DNA from: Fuerstiella sp.
GTDB taxonomy: Bacteria > Planctomycetota > Planctomycetia > Planctomycetales > Planctomycetaceae
Assembly (NCBI GenBank): GCA_022843805.1
Contig: JALHMY010000036.1
Coordinates: 19,989 to 83,988 of the forward strand
Reading direction: 5' to 3'
DNA length: 64,000 nt
Below, one piece after another: positions 19,101 to 31,400 of this stretch. The notes under the pieces are model-generated. The model ran no database searches and was not told the DNA's origin. It saw only the letters and a program-made list of their open reading frames with translations. Position 1 is the first letter of the stretch. Each line of letters opens with the position of its first letter. The position numbers and the translations under genes are program-made.

Positions 19101-22099
19101 AGCTTTAAATGGTCGTCAGCCAAGTCAAGCTTTGGAGCGGCAGTGGACAAATGAACAAAGCCGAGCTTTCCGTCTTTCTTTGCAAGATAGAATGAATAGC
19201 ATTCCTGCTTTTCGGTCTGGACGATCAGGCAGCCTGCATCCGGCAGAAGTACACCATCTCGCAGTTCAAAACCATAGTCTGCGGCCCCGGAAAGCGTTTG
19301 GCGCATCTGCAGCGTAGCTTTCCCGTCACCGATATTGTAAATCTCAACCGTGCCTTTTTCGTCAGCTCCCAGCAGCACCAGACTCTGCCCATCTCCGGAA
19401 AACAGAGCCTTTCGAAACGTCCTGTTACCCGCTGCAAACCGTGAGGCCGGAAAGTACTTTTCCAGAGGAAGCTGAACAAACTCGTCGTTTTTGAGCTGCC
19501 AAAGCTGTTTTTCCTCTTTACCGACCCCGCAGAATGCAGAACCATCACTGGACACAGCCAGATTACGAATCACTCCCTTTGGTGGTTCCAGAGCCGAAAT
19601 CTTCCACACAGGTGCGGAATTAACGCCATCGCTCAGCCGGAAGGCCGATAAGCGATTGCCGGCGCCGCGTGAATAAGTTACTACCGTTCTGCCGTTTGCA
19701 CTGATGGATGCCGAATCAGGCTTGTGATCAATTGGCAGTTCTGCGTTGCCACCCTTCTCGATCGCATCGCTGATCTTCTTTTCGAGTGTCTCTCGCTTTT
19801 CAGCGATTTTCGGATTCTTTTCGGCGTTCGCCAGAGCCTCACGCACCACGCTGATGAGCTCCGTAAAGTCGCCCAGTTCTTCTGAAGCATTAATACGAGA
19901 CATAAAACCGGTGACTTCGACTTCATACATTTCGTTTCTTGCCAGCTGCAGTTGTTCGGTTGCGTCTGCCGCCTTTGTACTGGCGGCCTGGGCCTGGGCA
20001 TTGGCTTCTGCCGCCTGTCTGTTGGCAGCAGCTGCCTTTTCATTGGCTTCCAGAGCCTGCGTCTGGCTTAAAGCGGCCGCCTCTTTTTGCTGTGCCGCCT
20101 CCTTTGTCGCTTCCATAGCCAGTCGCGACGCTTCCTCGGCTTCCTTCTGCTTCTGATCCGCCTGAACCTGCAGGTCAGCCATCTTAATACGAGCATCTTC
20201 CGCCGCCTGAGCCGCTGCCTGAGCTTCTTCGACGGCCGTCTTACTCGCCGCTTCCAGCTCCACTTTCTTCTTTTCCAGGACATCGACCTCGCCGTTTTTC
20301 GCGATCAACTCCTCTTTGGCAAGGTCTGCCTGGAACCAGAAGAACGTGCTGACAAAAAACAGGGTGATTGCTGTGACTGACATAACTCCCCACGTTCCGC
20401 GAACAATTCGTCTGGCAAGGCGTGATTTTCTTAGTCGGGATGCGACGGCCTGAAACTCCGCGTCTCTTTTCCCGGAAACAACCTGTAGTCCAAGGTCAAT
20501 ATCGCCCTTCTTATGGGCGAGTTCAGCATAGGCAAGTCGCGCCCTGCGATCTCCGTCAATTGCTCGTCGGTTATCCGGCCATTTTCGCAGTGCTTCTGCG
20601 TAGAGCGCAACGGCTCCCTGGTAGTTTCCGTAGTCGTCAGCCACGCTGGAATCGACTGATTTCAGCAATTCCTCGGCGCGCCCCGTAATTCGATATTGCC
20701 GAATCGCTTCCTGCAATTCTTCAACGGATGCGTAACGATCTTCCGGCAGAGTCGACATTGCCTTTCGGGCAATGTTCATCAACTCACCCTTATTGACAAC
20801 ATCTTTCTCGATTTCATTATGTACGACAGCCCAGATCACGCTGCTGAGCTGATCTTCAGGATCCTCAAGAGTCCAGAACTGTCGCAGAAGATGCGGCGGA
20901 AAGCCTTCGAGAACTTCGAAAAGAATAGCGCCCAGCAGGTATACGTCGCTGTGAACCCCCACGACTGCAACGTCTTCGTCTATGAGCTCGGGCGGCATAT
21001 AAACGGGAGTACCCGCGCTGCCACGAAACTCAAAAACTACGCTGTTCTGCTTCTCGAATCGCTCGTTGGTAATTGCCAGACCCCAGTCCAGCACAATCAC
21101 TTCCCCGTATTCTCCGACCACCACATTCTCGGGCTTCAGGTCGCGATTAATAACGCCCTTGGAATGCGCATAGGCCACGGCATCACACAGCTTCATGAAG
21201 ATGTCGAGGTTATCTTCAAGAGCACGATCGCGGACGATGTCGTTCCACGACACCCCCGTGACTTTCTTCATCGAATAGAAAAGCTTTCCGTCTGCCGTCC
21301 TTCCAAGGTCATGAATTGGCACAATATTCGGATGAACCAGATTGGCCGTCACGACGGCTTCCGAAACAAACATGGCCTGATCATGATCCACCTGAGTGGA
21401 GTCCGGTTTCAGCGTCTTAATGGCCAGTTCACGATTGAGCGACATCTGCCGGGCTCGATAGACGATGCCCATATTTCCGGCGCCAAGTTCGCCAAGAATT
21501 TCATACTCGGCTGCCGTGTCGTCAATTGCCAGAGCTGACTGAAGTCCGGTTGTCCCTTTGGAATCTCTTGGGATCGGATTGATAATTCCCGAGATGTGGC
21601 CCGCCACATCTCGTTTGTGAATCCGCAGGTTCCAGGTACTTTTCCCAGCCGGTCGGTTTGCAGAAGGTTCTATCGCCCTTGCCGGACCGAGCGCCACGGT
21701 TCTCTGAGCATTATCCTGAACGGTCGCCTTCTCCGATTCTCTGTTCTGATTCTGCTGAGCTCTCGCGAACTGCGTCAGCATACTAAGCTGACCACCATCC
21801 GCCCGCTGCGTCTTCGTGATGTTCTTAAGGCTCGACAGCGACGGCAGCGGACGACTTAACGCCTGTTCTGCTGCTGACACCGCCGTCGATTCCACAAGCT
21901 CACGGATTTCAGGCGCCATTCGAGTGCCGAACGACGCTCGTTGCGCAGGGACAGCAACGGCCTGCCGTTCGGCCGAAACGGGCTCCCGTGGCAATTCGCC
22001 CGCTGCCGGAGTACCAAAACCGGCAACCTGCGTTCCATAAACCGGCGGGGTGCCCGGCGACTTTTTCTTTTGATTTCCGTTCTGACCTGACTGACTCAT
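16199..22099 (-). CDS. Giant membrane Ser/Thr protein kinase with WD40-type repeats
   Basis: 1966 residues from the ATG at 22099; the frame also extends to a GTG at 22114. A low-complexity N-terminus (about 195 residues) precedes the kinase: Gly-loop GELGAGNMG near 203-211, catalytic Lys near 228, INRDLKPEN near 317-325 (Asn in place of the usual His of HRD), and DWG instead of DFG near 338-340. A helical/TPR-like stretch, one membrane helix (VMSVTAITLFFVSTFFWF) and a long Ala/Glu/Gln coiled coil follow. The rest, about 1200 residues, consists of WD40-like blades (for example CVRFIDNSNDHLISSAADKS and AFNESQNEIVTGGADNQL) ending in FMIIWPAR. The domain order places kinase and repeats on opposite sides of the inner membrane. 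Targets are unknown. Confidence 0.9.
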   Translation of the reverse strand: MSQSGQNGNQKKKSPGTPPVYGTQVAGFGTPAAGELPREPVSAERQAVAVPAQRASFGTRMAPEIRELVESTAVSAAEQALSRPLPSLSSLKNITKTQRADGGQLSMLTQFARAQQNQNRESEKATVQDNAQRTVALGPARAIEPSANRPAGKSTWNLRIHKRDVAGHISGIINPIPRDSKGTTGLQSALAIDDTAAEYEILGELGAGNMGIVYRARQMSLNRELAIKTLKPDSTQVDHDQAMFVSEAVVTANLVHPNIVPIHDLGRTADGKLFYSMKKVTGVSWNDIVRDRALEDNLDIFMKLCDAVAYAHSKGVINRDLKPENVVVGEYGEVIVLDWGLAITNERFEKQNSVVFEFRGSAGTPVYMPPELIDEDVAVVGVHSDVYLLGAILFEVLEGFPPHLLRQFWTLEDPEDQLSSVIWAVVHNEIEKDVVNKGELMNIARKAMSTLPEDRYASVEELQEAIRQYRITGRAEELLKSVDSSVADDYGNYQGAVALYAEALRKWPDNRRAIDGDRRARLAYAELAHKKGDIDLGLQVVSGKRDAEFQAVASRLRKSRLARRIVRGTWGVMSVTAITLFFVSTFFWFQADLAKEELIAKNGEVDVLEKKKVELEAASKTAVEEAQAAAQAAEDARIKMADLQVQADQKQKEAEEASRLAMEATKEAAQQKEAAALSQTQALEANEKAAAANRQAAEANAQAQAASTKAADATEQLQLARNEMYEVEVTGFMSRINASEELGDFTELISVVREALANAEKNPKIAEKRETLEKKISDAIEKGGNAELPIDHKPDSASISANGRTVVTYSRGAGNRLSAFRLSDGVNSAPVWKISALEPPKGVIRNLAVSSDGSAFCGVGKEEKQLWQLKNDEFVQLPLEKYFPASRFAAGNRTFRKALFSGDGQSLVLLGADEKGTVEIYNIGDGKATLQMRQTLSGAADYGFELRDGVLLPDAGCLIVQTEKQECYSFYLAKKDGKLGFVHLSTAAPKLDLADDHLKLGLASNKPGRLFLSDDGQYLAMTYNSKVVVLPRNPKATVGEFPFLSPSSVPSLVPVACSFDVTDLCFSADSSRLVTGHNKRYIQVWDRSGDGWIACAAEGLYRHKADDNTSLRGHHSLIHCVRFIDNSNDHLISSAADKSVRTWEISSYGEYTSMMGQLGEAFKAASAAQPVTSQKRPDWNDWSVPVFVSTGSADPTARMSSDDTDEASLPAAPSNPLTRKRPVSVRSMVQQTALAQTETAVRAPAAKTQTTPIRFRQGRGVFSVQFSADSQRILAGTDDLAAHVFDSRTGKRVTLSPMGGRKDLFFDPDRNNFLEGHISEIASVRFLPPRGEMLLTADYFGSISVWDASPGANGIGYERSRLLSEYSFSEFAVSDDGALILAGGARTDEMSSLRDADLEHMGVLWRAADILNSAAPEPYRVLRGQHPQFAITAVAIAPSGKRVVTAGRRGRIVVWNVDDLKVVASVPESHNRDQVSGIFFESEDQLVSVGYDGRIYRWSITDDSLVSTEITRPEGISLPQFIVRLRPSPDHRQFATSEVSVTMSPGRIRTGSLNIVIWTPEGPRPLLKSPVNIPDSDREKAFRHDVSWSSDGRELMLVSDGVITIYSTADWKIIRKYRQDVEDVRSVRGAFAPEIENSSPRVATFDGRFTHLWDLVSGEHLAEFRSHAQYNIAVSYSADRRWVATASESLRLFDADETSANHGRTAFRLPVGEVHRSPLSDVAFNPRPGDNHLVTIDNQGILELWKWSPEAEVPLAAIARPVPEEMPISPWAEDVQAGNAVAWHPQGEIFASLQLGNLRVWRTGNQLVPVAVPLPEGRECRFNRIAFSKREGLLAAGGVVWESDREEMKSFGAVWRISDEGVKLVGMIEEGHSVDVASRLGRTGITAIAFNESQNEIVTGGADNQLIRWQVAGLNAVNPPVLDRIASMLLENREPHTSAVMAVDVSEDGRIVSADEDGFMIIWPAR

Positions 22100-22255
22100 A
22101 TCCGGACATCTCACTGCAATCTGGTGGCTGCAACTTCCTCAGGCGTGTCTGTGATTCTCGCAGAGTCGGGCCGTTCTTTACCACCCCGATTCGGCCTTTT
22201 CGGGATTTCATTTCGTTCCATGCTCATTTATACACGAGCGGCAAAATCGTTTTTA

Positions 22256-22400
22256 CCGGGAGGGTGAGGCTCCTGCCAGGCCGGGCCGTGACTTTTTCCC
22301 GGGAGGGCGAGGCTCCTGCCGAGCCGGGACTATTTCCCGGGAGGGCGAGGCTCCTGCCGAGCCGGACGTCTCTCGGCTCGGCAGGAGCTTCGCCCTCCCT
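22256..22400. repeat. Three direct and one inverted copy of a GC-rich repeat
   Basis: Copies of about 27-31 bp based on GGGAGGGCGAGGCTCCTGCC lie at 22256-22285, 22298-22328 and 22336-22365. A fourth, inverted copy is at 22374-22400. The third and fourth can pair into a stem of about 27 bp with one mismatch and an 8-nt loop. The block sits between the 3' end of the giant repeat gene and the kinase start and may terminate or insulate transcription. Its form suggests a dispersed REP-like family. Confidence 0.9.
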
Positions 22401-22405
22401 CCTGT

Positions 22406-25400
22406 TTAATGACGACGGTTCAGAATACGGCCCAGCATGACAGTTCCGCCGACTGATTTCGACGGCGGCGTCCTGACACGTGTGACAAGCAGCGAAGCAG
22501 CCAGCCCTGCAAACGCCACTCGCTCCTGAGAAGTCGCCGAAAATGAGCCATCTGAAATTGCATCGCCGTCTGACTCAGTGTCTGAAACCGAATCGTCGGT
22601 TTCCGGAAAATCAGGCCCCCTGGTGCTTCCGTCTTCTGCTGCGTCTGACTTCTCAGTTTCTCTGCTTTCATTTTCCGGATTCGAGGAAAAACCGGTTGTC
22701 ATACTCTGAATGGCGCCCTCGCCAGTCGGCTCGGAAATCGACGACTGGTCGGGAAGCTCCTCACCCTCGCCCTCTTCCAGTGGCATCGGTTCGAGCCTCA
22801 GTTCCGGGAAGATATCCGGAATGCCTTCCGCAGACGGGAATGGCTGTTCATTGGAAACATCAAACTTCAGCACCGGACGCTCGACTGTTACACGTCCACC
22901 CGTCTTGTTGACTTTTTCCGTAATCAGCCACAACTCATAGCCCAAACCATCCTGGAAATGCTTTTCGGCTACCCATTGTTTCAACCTGCGTGGCTGCAGA
23001 AGAAGCTCACCAAAATCGTCGTCAATGTGTTCGTATCCCGCTTCAACTCGCCGAGTCACACCGTCAAATCTTCGCAGCTGAAAGTAGTCCTGAGACTGCG
23101 TTGAGTAGGAACTGTTGGGAAATTCTGCCGGCTCAGCAGCGGCGACCAGAACGGGAAGAGGAACAGGTGGCTGGGCAACAGCAACGGGCACCGGCAACGG
23201 ACTGGGTGTTTCCGGATTGGGTTCAATCGGTGGAAGGAACAGCGTTGGAATCAGAACCTCAACCCGCCCGCCTTCAAAATGAAAATCGGCGTTCGACAGA
23301 ACATCGTCGACGACAGTCGCGACGGTCCGGTCAACTCCGGGAGGACTTGGTGGAAATGGTCCTTCTGTCCCGGTCGAAGTATCGTCTGAAGATGTCACCA
23401 GCTGCTGGTCCGGCGGTATGGGAACATTGATTGCACCGCCCTGATCCACAATTCCGGCAAAGATCTGAATCGATTGATGATGTGATACGCTGAAATCCAC
23501 CTGGAAGATCGGGTTTCCGGCAGCAACAAAAGCCTGCAGGTCAAAGAAGGAGTAAGTATGCGAGACCGATTGAACCCCACCGTTTCGAAAAATTGATTCG
23601 ATTCGCTCGCCGTTCAGGTCGCCTGGCCCCAGATCCGGGTCTCGCCAGTCAATATCCAGACGAAGATTCTCTTCCCCCACCATCCCAATGGTGGTGGTAA
23701 AGGTGATTTCAAAGTGGATTCCAACAGGAATCACGACGGCCCCAATTATCAGAGCGGAAGGAGGAAGAAACGCACTTCCGAACACATTCTGCTCCGGACG
23801 GGGAGCAAATCTCTGTGCGACCCCGCCATCAGTTCGAATCGAAATAAGGTTGCCGAATGTGATACGGCCGTTACCGCCGTCCGCCGTGATCAGAACAGAG
23901 TCCCCGGCAGCACCCGCATCGCTGACGCCCTGGGGAGTGTCATCTGTAGAGATAATGGATCCGCTTCCAATGAGAATATCGCCGCCAGCCACGAGAGAAA
24001 TCGTTTCTCCGCTCAGTGCAGCCAGATCGGCGGTGCCGTCGGCGTCCGTTGCCCTCAGAGTGCCACCGTTTGTCACCGTACCGATCGAAATATCCTGAGT
24101 CGACGTGATTGAAATCAGATTTCCGGTGGTGATCAGATCTTCGACCGTGATATTTCCCCCGTTTATTCCTGTCGATGTCATTGTGATGGTGCCCGAACCG
24201 GCATTGATCACTGCGCCATCAAGCATCAGGATGATGTTGCCGTCGTTACCCACACCATCCAGACGATTGGCCGTCACAACAACGTTGCCCGCACCATTTG
24301 CTGTGATATCGCCGTTCGTCGCAAAGCCAATACTGTCATCCGCCGTGATCGTGATGCCGCCTTCTTCTGTAATGACGGGAGCAAATACTACAACATCACT
24401 GTCAGGACCGATCGCATCCAGCAGTATCGTGGCATCGGCATTATTGCTGTCGTTTCTGACAGTTCCCGCAATACTGATATCACCGCTGAGCGACCGCAAC
24501 AGGATATCAGCGTTTCCCGAAGTTGCAGTTGAATCGTCAATGGCGACCCCCAGCCCGATGACGGAAATATCGCCGCCAGCCACGAGGGAAATGCTGTCAT
24601 CCTGCCCCTGAAGCAATTGCTGTACCTGAATTCCGTCAGTTTCAATAATCTCAAGTGTGCCGGAAGTCGAATTCGCCGCGTCAATTGTGGTAACGGTGGT
24701 TTCAAGCGCGTTTCCGCTGCCGATACCGGTTACAGCCTGCAGAGTTGTCAGTCCGGCGACCAGATCGACATTCACATCTCCACCGTCAGTGATCGCCCCC
24801 CCTGCTGACAGCGACACGTCGCGGGTGCCATTGTTGATCGTGTCCAGCGCCACACTGTCCGTTTCAGCGATTCGAACCGCCTGAGTTGCAGTATTGACGA
24901 CATTCAAAGTCGTTACCGTCGTCTCAATGGCGTCCGTTTCCCCAATGCCGTTCACAGCCTGGAGGGTCAGCAGCCCTGCAACCACATCGACAAGAACGTC
25001 GCCGCCGTCAGTGACCGCACTACCTGCAGACAAAAATACGTCACGGGTATCGTTGTTAACGGTATCCAGAGCAACGCTGTCTGTTTCCACGATCCGAATC
25101 GTTCCGGACGACGAATTGACGGCATTCAGAGCGGTGACTGTCGTTTCGATCGCGTTACCGTCGCCAATACCAGTCACTGCCGCAAGAGTTGCCAGTCGGG
25201 CAACAACGTCGACATTGACGTCACCGCCGTCCGTAATGGCTGCATTCGCCGAAAGGAACACATCGCGGCTGCCATTGTTAATCGTATCAAGCGCCACGCT
25301 GTCAGTCTCGCTGAGCCGAATCACGTTTGTCGCGGTGTTAACCACATTCAGAGTGGTCACTGTGATTTCCAGGGCATCCGCATCACCAATGCCGCTGGCC

Positions 25401-28400
25401 GCCTGCAATGTCGCCAAACCGGCGATGATATCAGTATTGACGTCTCCACCATCTGTGATGGCATCGCCAGCAGTCAGAAAGACATCCCGGGTGGCGTTAT
25501 TGATCGTGTCCAGAGCGACACTGTCTGTTTCCACAATGCGAATGGTATTGGCTGTTGTGTTCACCGCATTCAGAGTTGTAACCGTCGTTTCAATGGCATT
25601 CGCATCACCAATACCATTCACAGACAGCAGAGTCGCCAGTCCGGCAACAACGTCGACGCGTACATCGCCGCCATCGGTGATGGCATCGCCAACTGCCAGG
25701 AACACATCCCGGGTGCCGTTATTGACGGTGTCCAGCGCCACGCTGTCCGTTTCCACAATCTGAATGCCGTTTGATGTCAGATTGAATACCACCAGAGTGG
25801 TCACGGTCGTTTCAATGGCATTCGCATCACCAATACCATTAAACGCAATCAGTGTCGCTGTTCCAGCCACCACATCAACATTGACATCACCGCCATCAGT
25901 GATCGCATCACCTGCAAACAGCAGCACATCGCGGGAAGCATTGTCGATCGTATCCAGAGCGACACTGTCAGTCTCATTAATCCTGATGGTGTTAGCGATG
26001 GTGTTGACCGCAGTCAGGGTCGTCACCGTGGTTTCAATGGAATCTGAATCGCCAATACCGTTTCGTGCCGCAAGTGTTGCCAGTCCGGCAACGACGTCAA
26101 CATTCGCATCACCGCCATCGGTGATCGCATCGCCCGCTGACAGGAATACTTCGCGAGTCCCGTTGTCAATCGTATCAAGAGCAACGACGTCGGTTTCGTT
26201 AATCCGAATCGCGCCCGTTGTGTTGTTAACAGCGTTCAGAGTAGTAACAGCGGTTTCGATCGCGTTGGTGTCACCGATTCCCGTGGCTGCCACCAGTGTG
26301 GCCAGGCCGGCAACCACATCAACATTACCATCCCCACCGTCGGTTATCGCTCCGCTCGCGGTAAGAAAGATATCCCGGGTCCCGTTGTTGATAGTGTCTA
26401 GCGCTACGCTGTCGGTTTCATTAATGCGAACAGCATTGAAAGCGGTATTCGTGACGCTCAGCAGAGTAACAGTCGTTTCAATGGCATCTGCGGCACCAAT
26501 ACCAAACGCAGCCTGCAGAGTTGCCAGACCGGCAACGACGTCAATATTCGCGTCGCCGCCGTCAAGAATCGCAAATGTCGCTGTCAGGGCGATCTCGCGA
26601 GTCCCATTGTTGATTGTGTCGAGTGCCACACTGTCCGACTCAACAATTCGGATAGTACCGGACGCTGTATTGACGACATTCAGCGATGCCACTGTGGTTT
26701 CAATGGCATTAGCGTCGCCAATGCCGTTTGCCGCCTGAAGAGTTGCCAGGCCGGCAACCACGTCGACATTTCCATCTCCACCGTCAGTGATCGCATCCGT
26801 CGCCGTCAGGAATACATTACGTCCGGAGTTGTTGATCGTGTCCAGCGCCACGCTGTCCGTCTCGGCAATCCGAACAATACCGGATGTTGTATTGACCACA
26901 TTCAAAGTCGTGACAGTGGTTTCGATCGCGTCCGCATCACCAATACCGCTGGCCGCCTGCAGCGCAGCCAGACCGGCAACTACGTCGATATTCGTGTCTC
27001 CTCCATCAGTGATTGCACCGCCGGCTGTCAGGAATACATCACGAATGCCATTGTTGACGGTATCCAGGCCCACGTCGTCGGTTTCAGCAATTCGAATGGT
27101 ATTTGCGGTGGTGTTGACCACATTCAGAGTCGTAACCGTGGTTTCAATCGCATTGACATCACCAATTCCGTTTGCCGCCTGCAGTGTGGCGAGCCCCGCA
27201 ACCACATCGATACGGGCATCGCCACCATCGGTAATTGAATCCGTCGCGGTCAGGAAAACATCTCGAGTGGCATTGTTAAGCGTGTCCAGCGCGACACTGT
27301 TTAGTTCTGAAATGCGTATCGTGCCCGACACTGTGTTGATCGCATTCAGAGTGGCAATGTTAACTTCAATCTGATTCAGATCGCCGATTCCTGTGTCTGC
27401 CCGGAGCGTGGTCAGGGCACCCGCGAAATCAGCAACAATATCCACATCGGTGTCACCGCCATCCACAATGGCTCCGCTGACACTGGTTATGCGTACTGCC
27501 AGTGCTCCTGCATTTGTTGTCTGAACCGAACTCAAAGTCAGGTCTTCATCGGACGACAGGGTCACTTCGGCTTCACTCAGCAGAAAGGCGGTTGCTCCCA
27601 GCGAAATGACGGACGGCGAGGCAACTCCGTTGGTGCCCGGCACATAGCTCACCAGGTCATTTCTTCCCGCAACAATTCGGCTGCCGTCAGCCATTGTCAG
27701 TAAACCACCGGATCCGTTTGCATCACCGTTGAAGTCAGCAATCACAAGGATGTCGCCACTGACCGTTGTAATCACGGCAAGATTGTCAGCATCCGGAGTC
27801 AGGTCACCATCAATATCCACCGGATCGAGATTACCGTCGTTGTCGATATCATCCAGGTCGCCCGCAACGACTTCGATCCGAATATCGTTGTTTGCCACAA
27901 TTAAAATCAAGTCATTATCCGCGAGGACCGTATCCTGGATGATCACATCCCCTGACACGCCGAGAGCTGCCAGTACCACATTACCAGTGCTGGTTTCAAG
28001 ACCATCGTTGCCAGCGATCACATCATCTCGGACTGTAAGTGTCCCACCGCCCAGAATGAGACTGATGTCGCCCGCACTGCTGGTGGTCTGCAGAGCCACG
28101 TTGTCACAGTTGACATCGACAAGATCAACGCTTCTGTCGCTGTTGACCGTCAGATCTCCAAATGCCGTGGCGTCCAGTGTCAGAGTCGGTACTGTCACCG
28201 GGTCAGAAGTTGTCACATTGATGTCCGCATCTGCCCCGGACACAAAAAGAATTCGTCGGGCGCTCAGATCGATCGTTGCGTCAGATGCAACGATACTGGC
28301 TCCCTGAAGCCGCAGGTCGCCGACTACAGCCAGTGACGGCCCCAGAGTCAGTACGCCGGTTCCATTGTTGTCGGCATCGGCGATCAGCCCCAGGTTGGTG

Positions 28401-31400
28401 AAGCTGAAGACCTGTCCTGAAACATCAAGATCTCCATTCGACTGCAGAAATCCGGTTGTCGCATTCAGCGTGGTCGTTCCGCCGATGGTGCCTTCAAAGG
28501 CCACCGCATCCGTCGCATTGGCTGTCAGGTCGTTTGTCAGCAGGACTTCAATCGGATCAAAATCACCCTTGAACACATCCGCGCTGGTGCTGCCAATGCT
28601 GCCGCCGACGGCATCCAGAGTGGCATTGTTTGCCGAAATATTAACGGCGCCCGCATTGCCGTCAGTCATTGAGCCATCTTCTGTCGAGATAAAGACATCT
28701 CGCAAAAGGTTACTCACCGCGCCCAGAATCAGATCCCCGCCTGCCACAACTTCGGTGATTTCAATATTGCCCGCAAGAGTATTGGTGGCCTCGATCCGGC
28801 CGATGTTTGTTTCAAGGGCATTTCCGGATCCAATGCCGTTCGTGGCGAAGAGCACAACAGTGCCGGCAGTCAGGTTCACCGCTGCCGCGTTGCCGTCAGT
28901 GATCGCACCGCTTTCGGCTACTATCGTCACATCTCGATTGCCGTTACTGACGGAGCCCAGGGCAATGTTGCCGCCCACCGTGAGTTCAGTGACATTAATG
29001 ATCCCACTGGTTGTATTGCTCGCAATCAGCGTCCCTATCGCCGTGTCGATGTCGCCGGCACCCGCTGCACCCACCCCCTGAGCTGCGTTCAGAGTGGCGG
29101 AGCCGGACGTGACGAGCAGCGCGTCTTCCAGCGCTGTGTTATCCAAAACTGATCCGGTTCCATTGCTGTCACTGTCGGCGACAACAATCAGATTTCCAGA
29201 CGTGCTTGTCAGCAGGCTGAGAGCCACACTTACTGCCGCAGAATAGGTGATAATTCCGGAGCCGGTTGCAGCCGACGTCCCGTCAGACATCGTAATGCTG
29301 CCGTCGTCCGCCGCAACGCTGATCGTTCCGGTTCCGGCCGTACTGATATTGACATTCTGCAGCACGACATCGCCTTGCAGGACGAGATCACCCAGAGAGG
29401 AGCTGACACCTGCCGCCAGGCTGAGGGTTCCGGCACCTGCAATCAGAGTTACGTCGCCTGAACCATTCGCTGTCACAATACTGTTGACCGTCAGGTTACC
29501 GGCAGTCGCCAGGACGCTGATATTGCCGGATCCAGCAATAGTCTGAATGCCGACGCCACCAATGATCAGACCATTGGTCTCCTGAATAAAAAAATCACCG
29601 GTTGTGGAATTCTGTGCGTCTATGGTGACAATCGTCGTGTCTATGTCAGCAGCACCAGACCCGCCAATGCCAGTCGCTGCACGAAGTGAAACCAGTGCAC
29701 CGCCGGTCACAATGTTCGACGCCTCTCCGACCGTGTTATCAGAAATCGCGCCGGATCCGTTCACGTCGCTGTCCGCCGTGACAACGACATTGCCGCTGGT
29801 GCTGGACAGAACACTGAGCGCCACATCGGTCCGAGCAGTATAGGTGATGAGTCCGGTATTTGTCGTGGTCGCTGACCCGTCACCCATCGTAATGCTGCCG
29901 GTATCAGCCGTTACCGTTACCGTTCCAGCGCCTCCCGACGATATGTCGCCATCCTGATCGACAGCATCGGCTGTAATCAGTATGTCTCCAGTGCCTGAAC
30001 TCACCGTGTCCTGTGTTGTTATGTTGCCAGCATCCGCATTCAAAGTGACAAGGCCTGAGCCGTCAGCTGTAACGACGGAATTCACTGTCAATGATCCGGC
30101 GTTCACATCAATGTTAATCGAGCCATTGCCTCCCAGCGTACGGACACCTGTTCCATCGATCACAAGGCCGCTGGTTTCCTCAATGAAGATGCCGCCGGAA
30201 GTTGAGTTTGTTGCGACGAGGTTTCCGATTGTCGTATCAATGTCGGCAGCCGCAGCCGCACCGATACCCTCGGCAGCACTCAATGTCACCTGACCGGTCG
30301 TCACAAGGTTGGCATTTTCGAGGACGGTTAGGTCCAGTATCGCACCAGTGCCGTCGGTATTGCTGTCGGCCGTTACTGACATGTTTCCATTCGTGCTTCT
30401 CAGGAGACTGAGAGCGATGTTAACCGTTGCCGCATACGCGATAAGGCCAGCTGCTGCTGTCGTGACTGTTCCGTCAACCATCGCGATACTTCCGCTGCTG
30501 GCGGTCACACTGATCGTTCCCGCGCCAGCAGTGGTGATGTTCGCACTCTGAGCAACATCCGTACCTTCAATTTCAATATTACCAGTCACGGAACTCACCA
30601 GGTCATCGATCGTGGTGGTGCCAGCATCGGCAATCAGTGTGACGCTGCCTGAACCGTCAGCAGCGACAGCCGCGTCAATCGCCAGCGTTCCGGCGGCCGC
30701 AATAATGCTGATTTCGCCGTTTCCACCCAGTGTCTGCACACCGGTCAGATCAATAGTCAGGCCGTTCGATTCCAGGACAAAAATATTTCCCGTCGTCGAG
30801 TTGACAGCTTCCAGGCGGCCAATGGTCGTGTTGATATCAGCAGGACCCGTGTCGCCGATCCCGGCCCCGGCAGACAATGAAGCCCGCCCCGTTGTTACGA
30901 TATTGGCGGTTTCTGCTACAGTCTCGTCCGAGATTGCTCCTGTCCCGTTCGTATCACTGTCGGCTGTCACGAAAATATTACCACTTGTACTGGTCAGCAG
31001 AATCAGGGCTGCATCCAGCGTCGCCGAGTACGTGATACTGCCCGTGTTTGTCGTCGTGGTTGCCGTACCCGTCATCGTGATACTGCCATTGTCAGCCACC
31101 ACCGAGACCGCGCCGGCTCCCGCCGTTGTGATATTCGCATTCTGGGTTACGGAATCTCCGGTGATACTGATATCACCTGTCCCTGACAGGACATTGTCTC
31201 CCAGAGTGACCGCTCCGGCAGCCGCATCCAGTAGGACATTTCCTGAACCATTTGCAGACACAAGGCCGGTTGTTTCCAGATCGCCGGCAAGCACAGAAAT
31301 ATCAACGATCCCGTTGCCGGCAAGCGTTCGAGCGCCGGACAATGTGAGACCGCTGGATTCTATAATATTGATATCTCCGGATACGTCATTTCGAGCATCC

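Noticed and set aside
24693..27370. Tandem 222-bp units as a CRISPR array or satellite
   Set aside because: The units are coding, in frame and diverged, with no short identical repeats separated by unique spacers.
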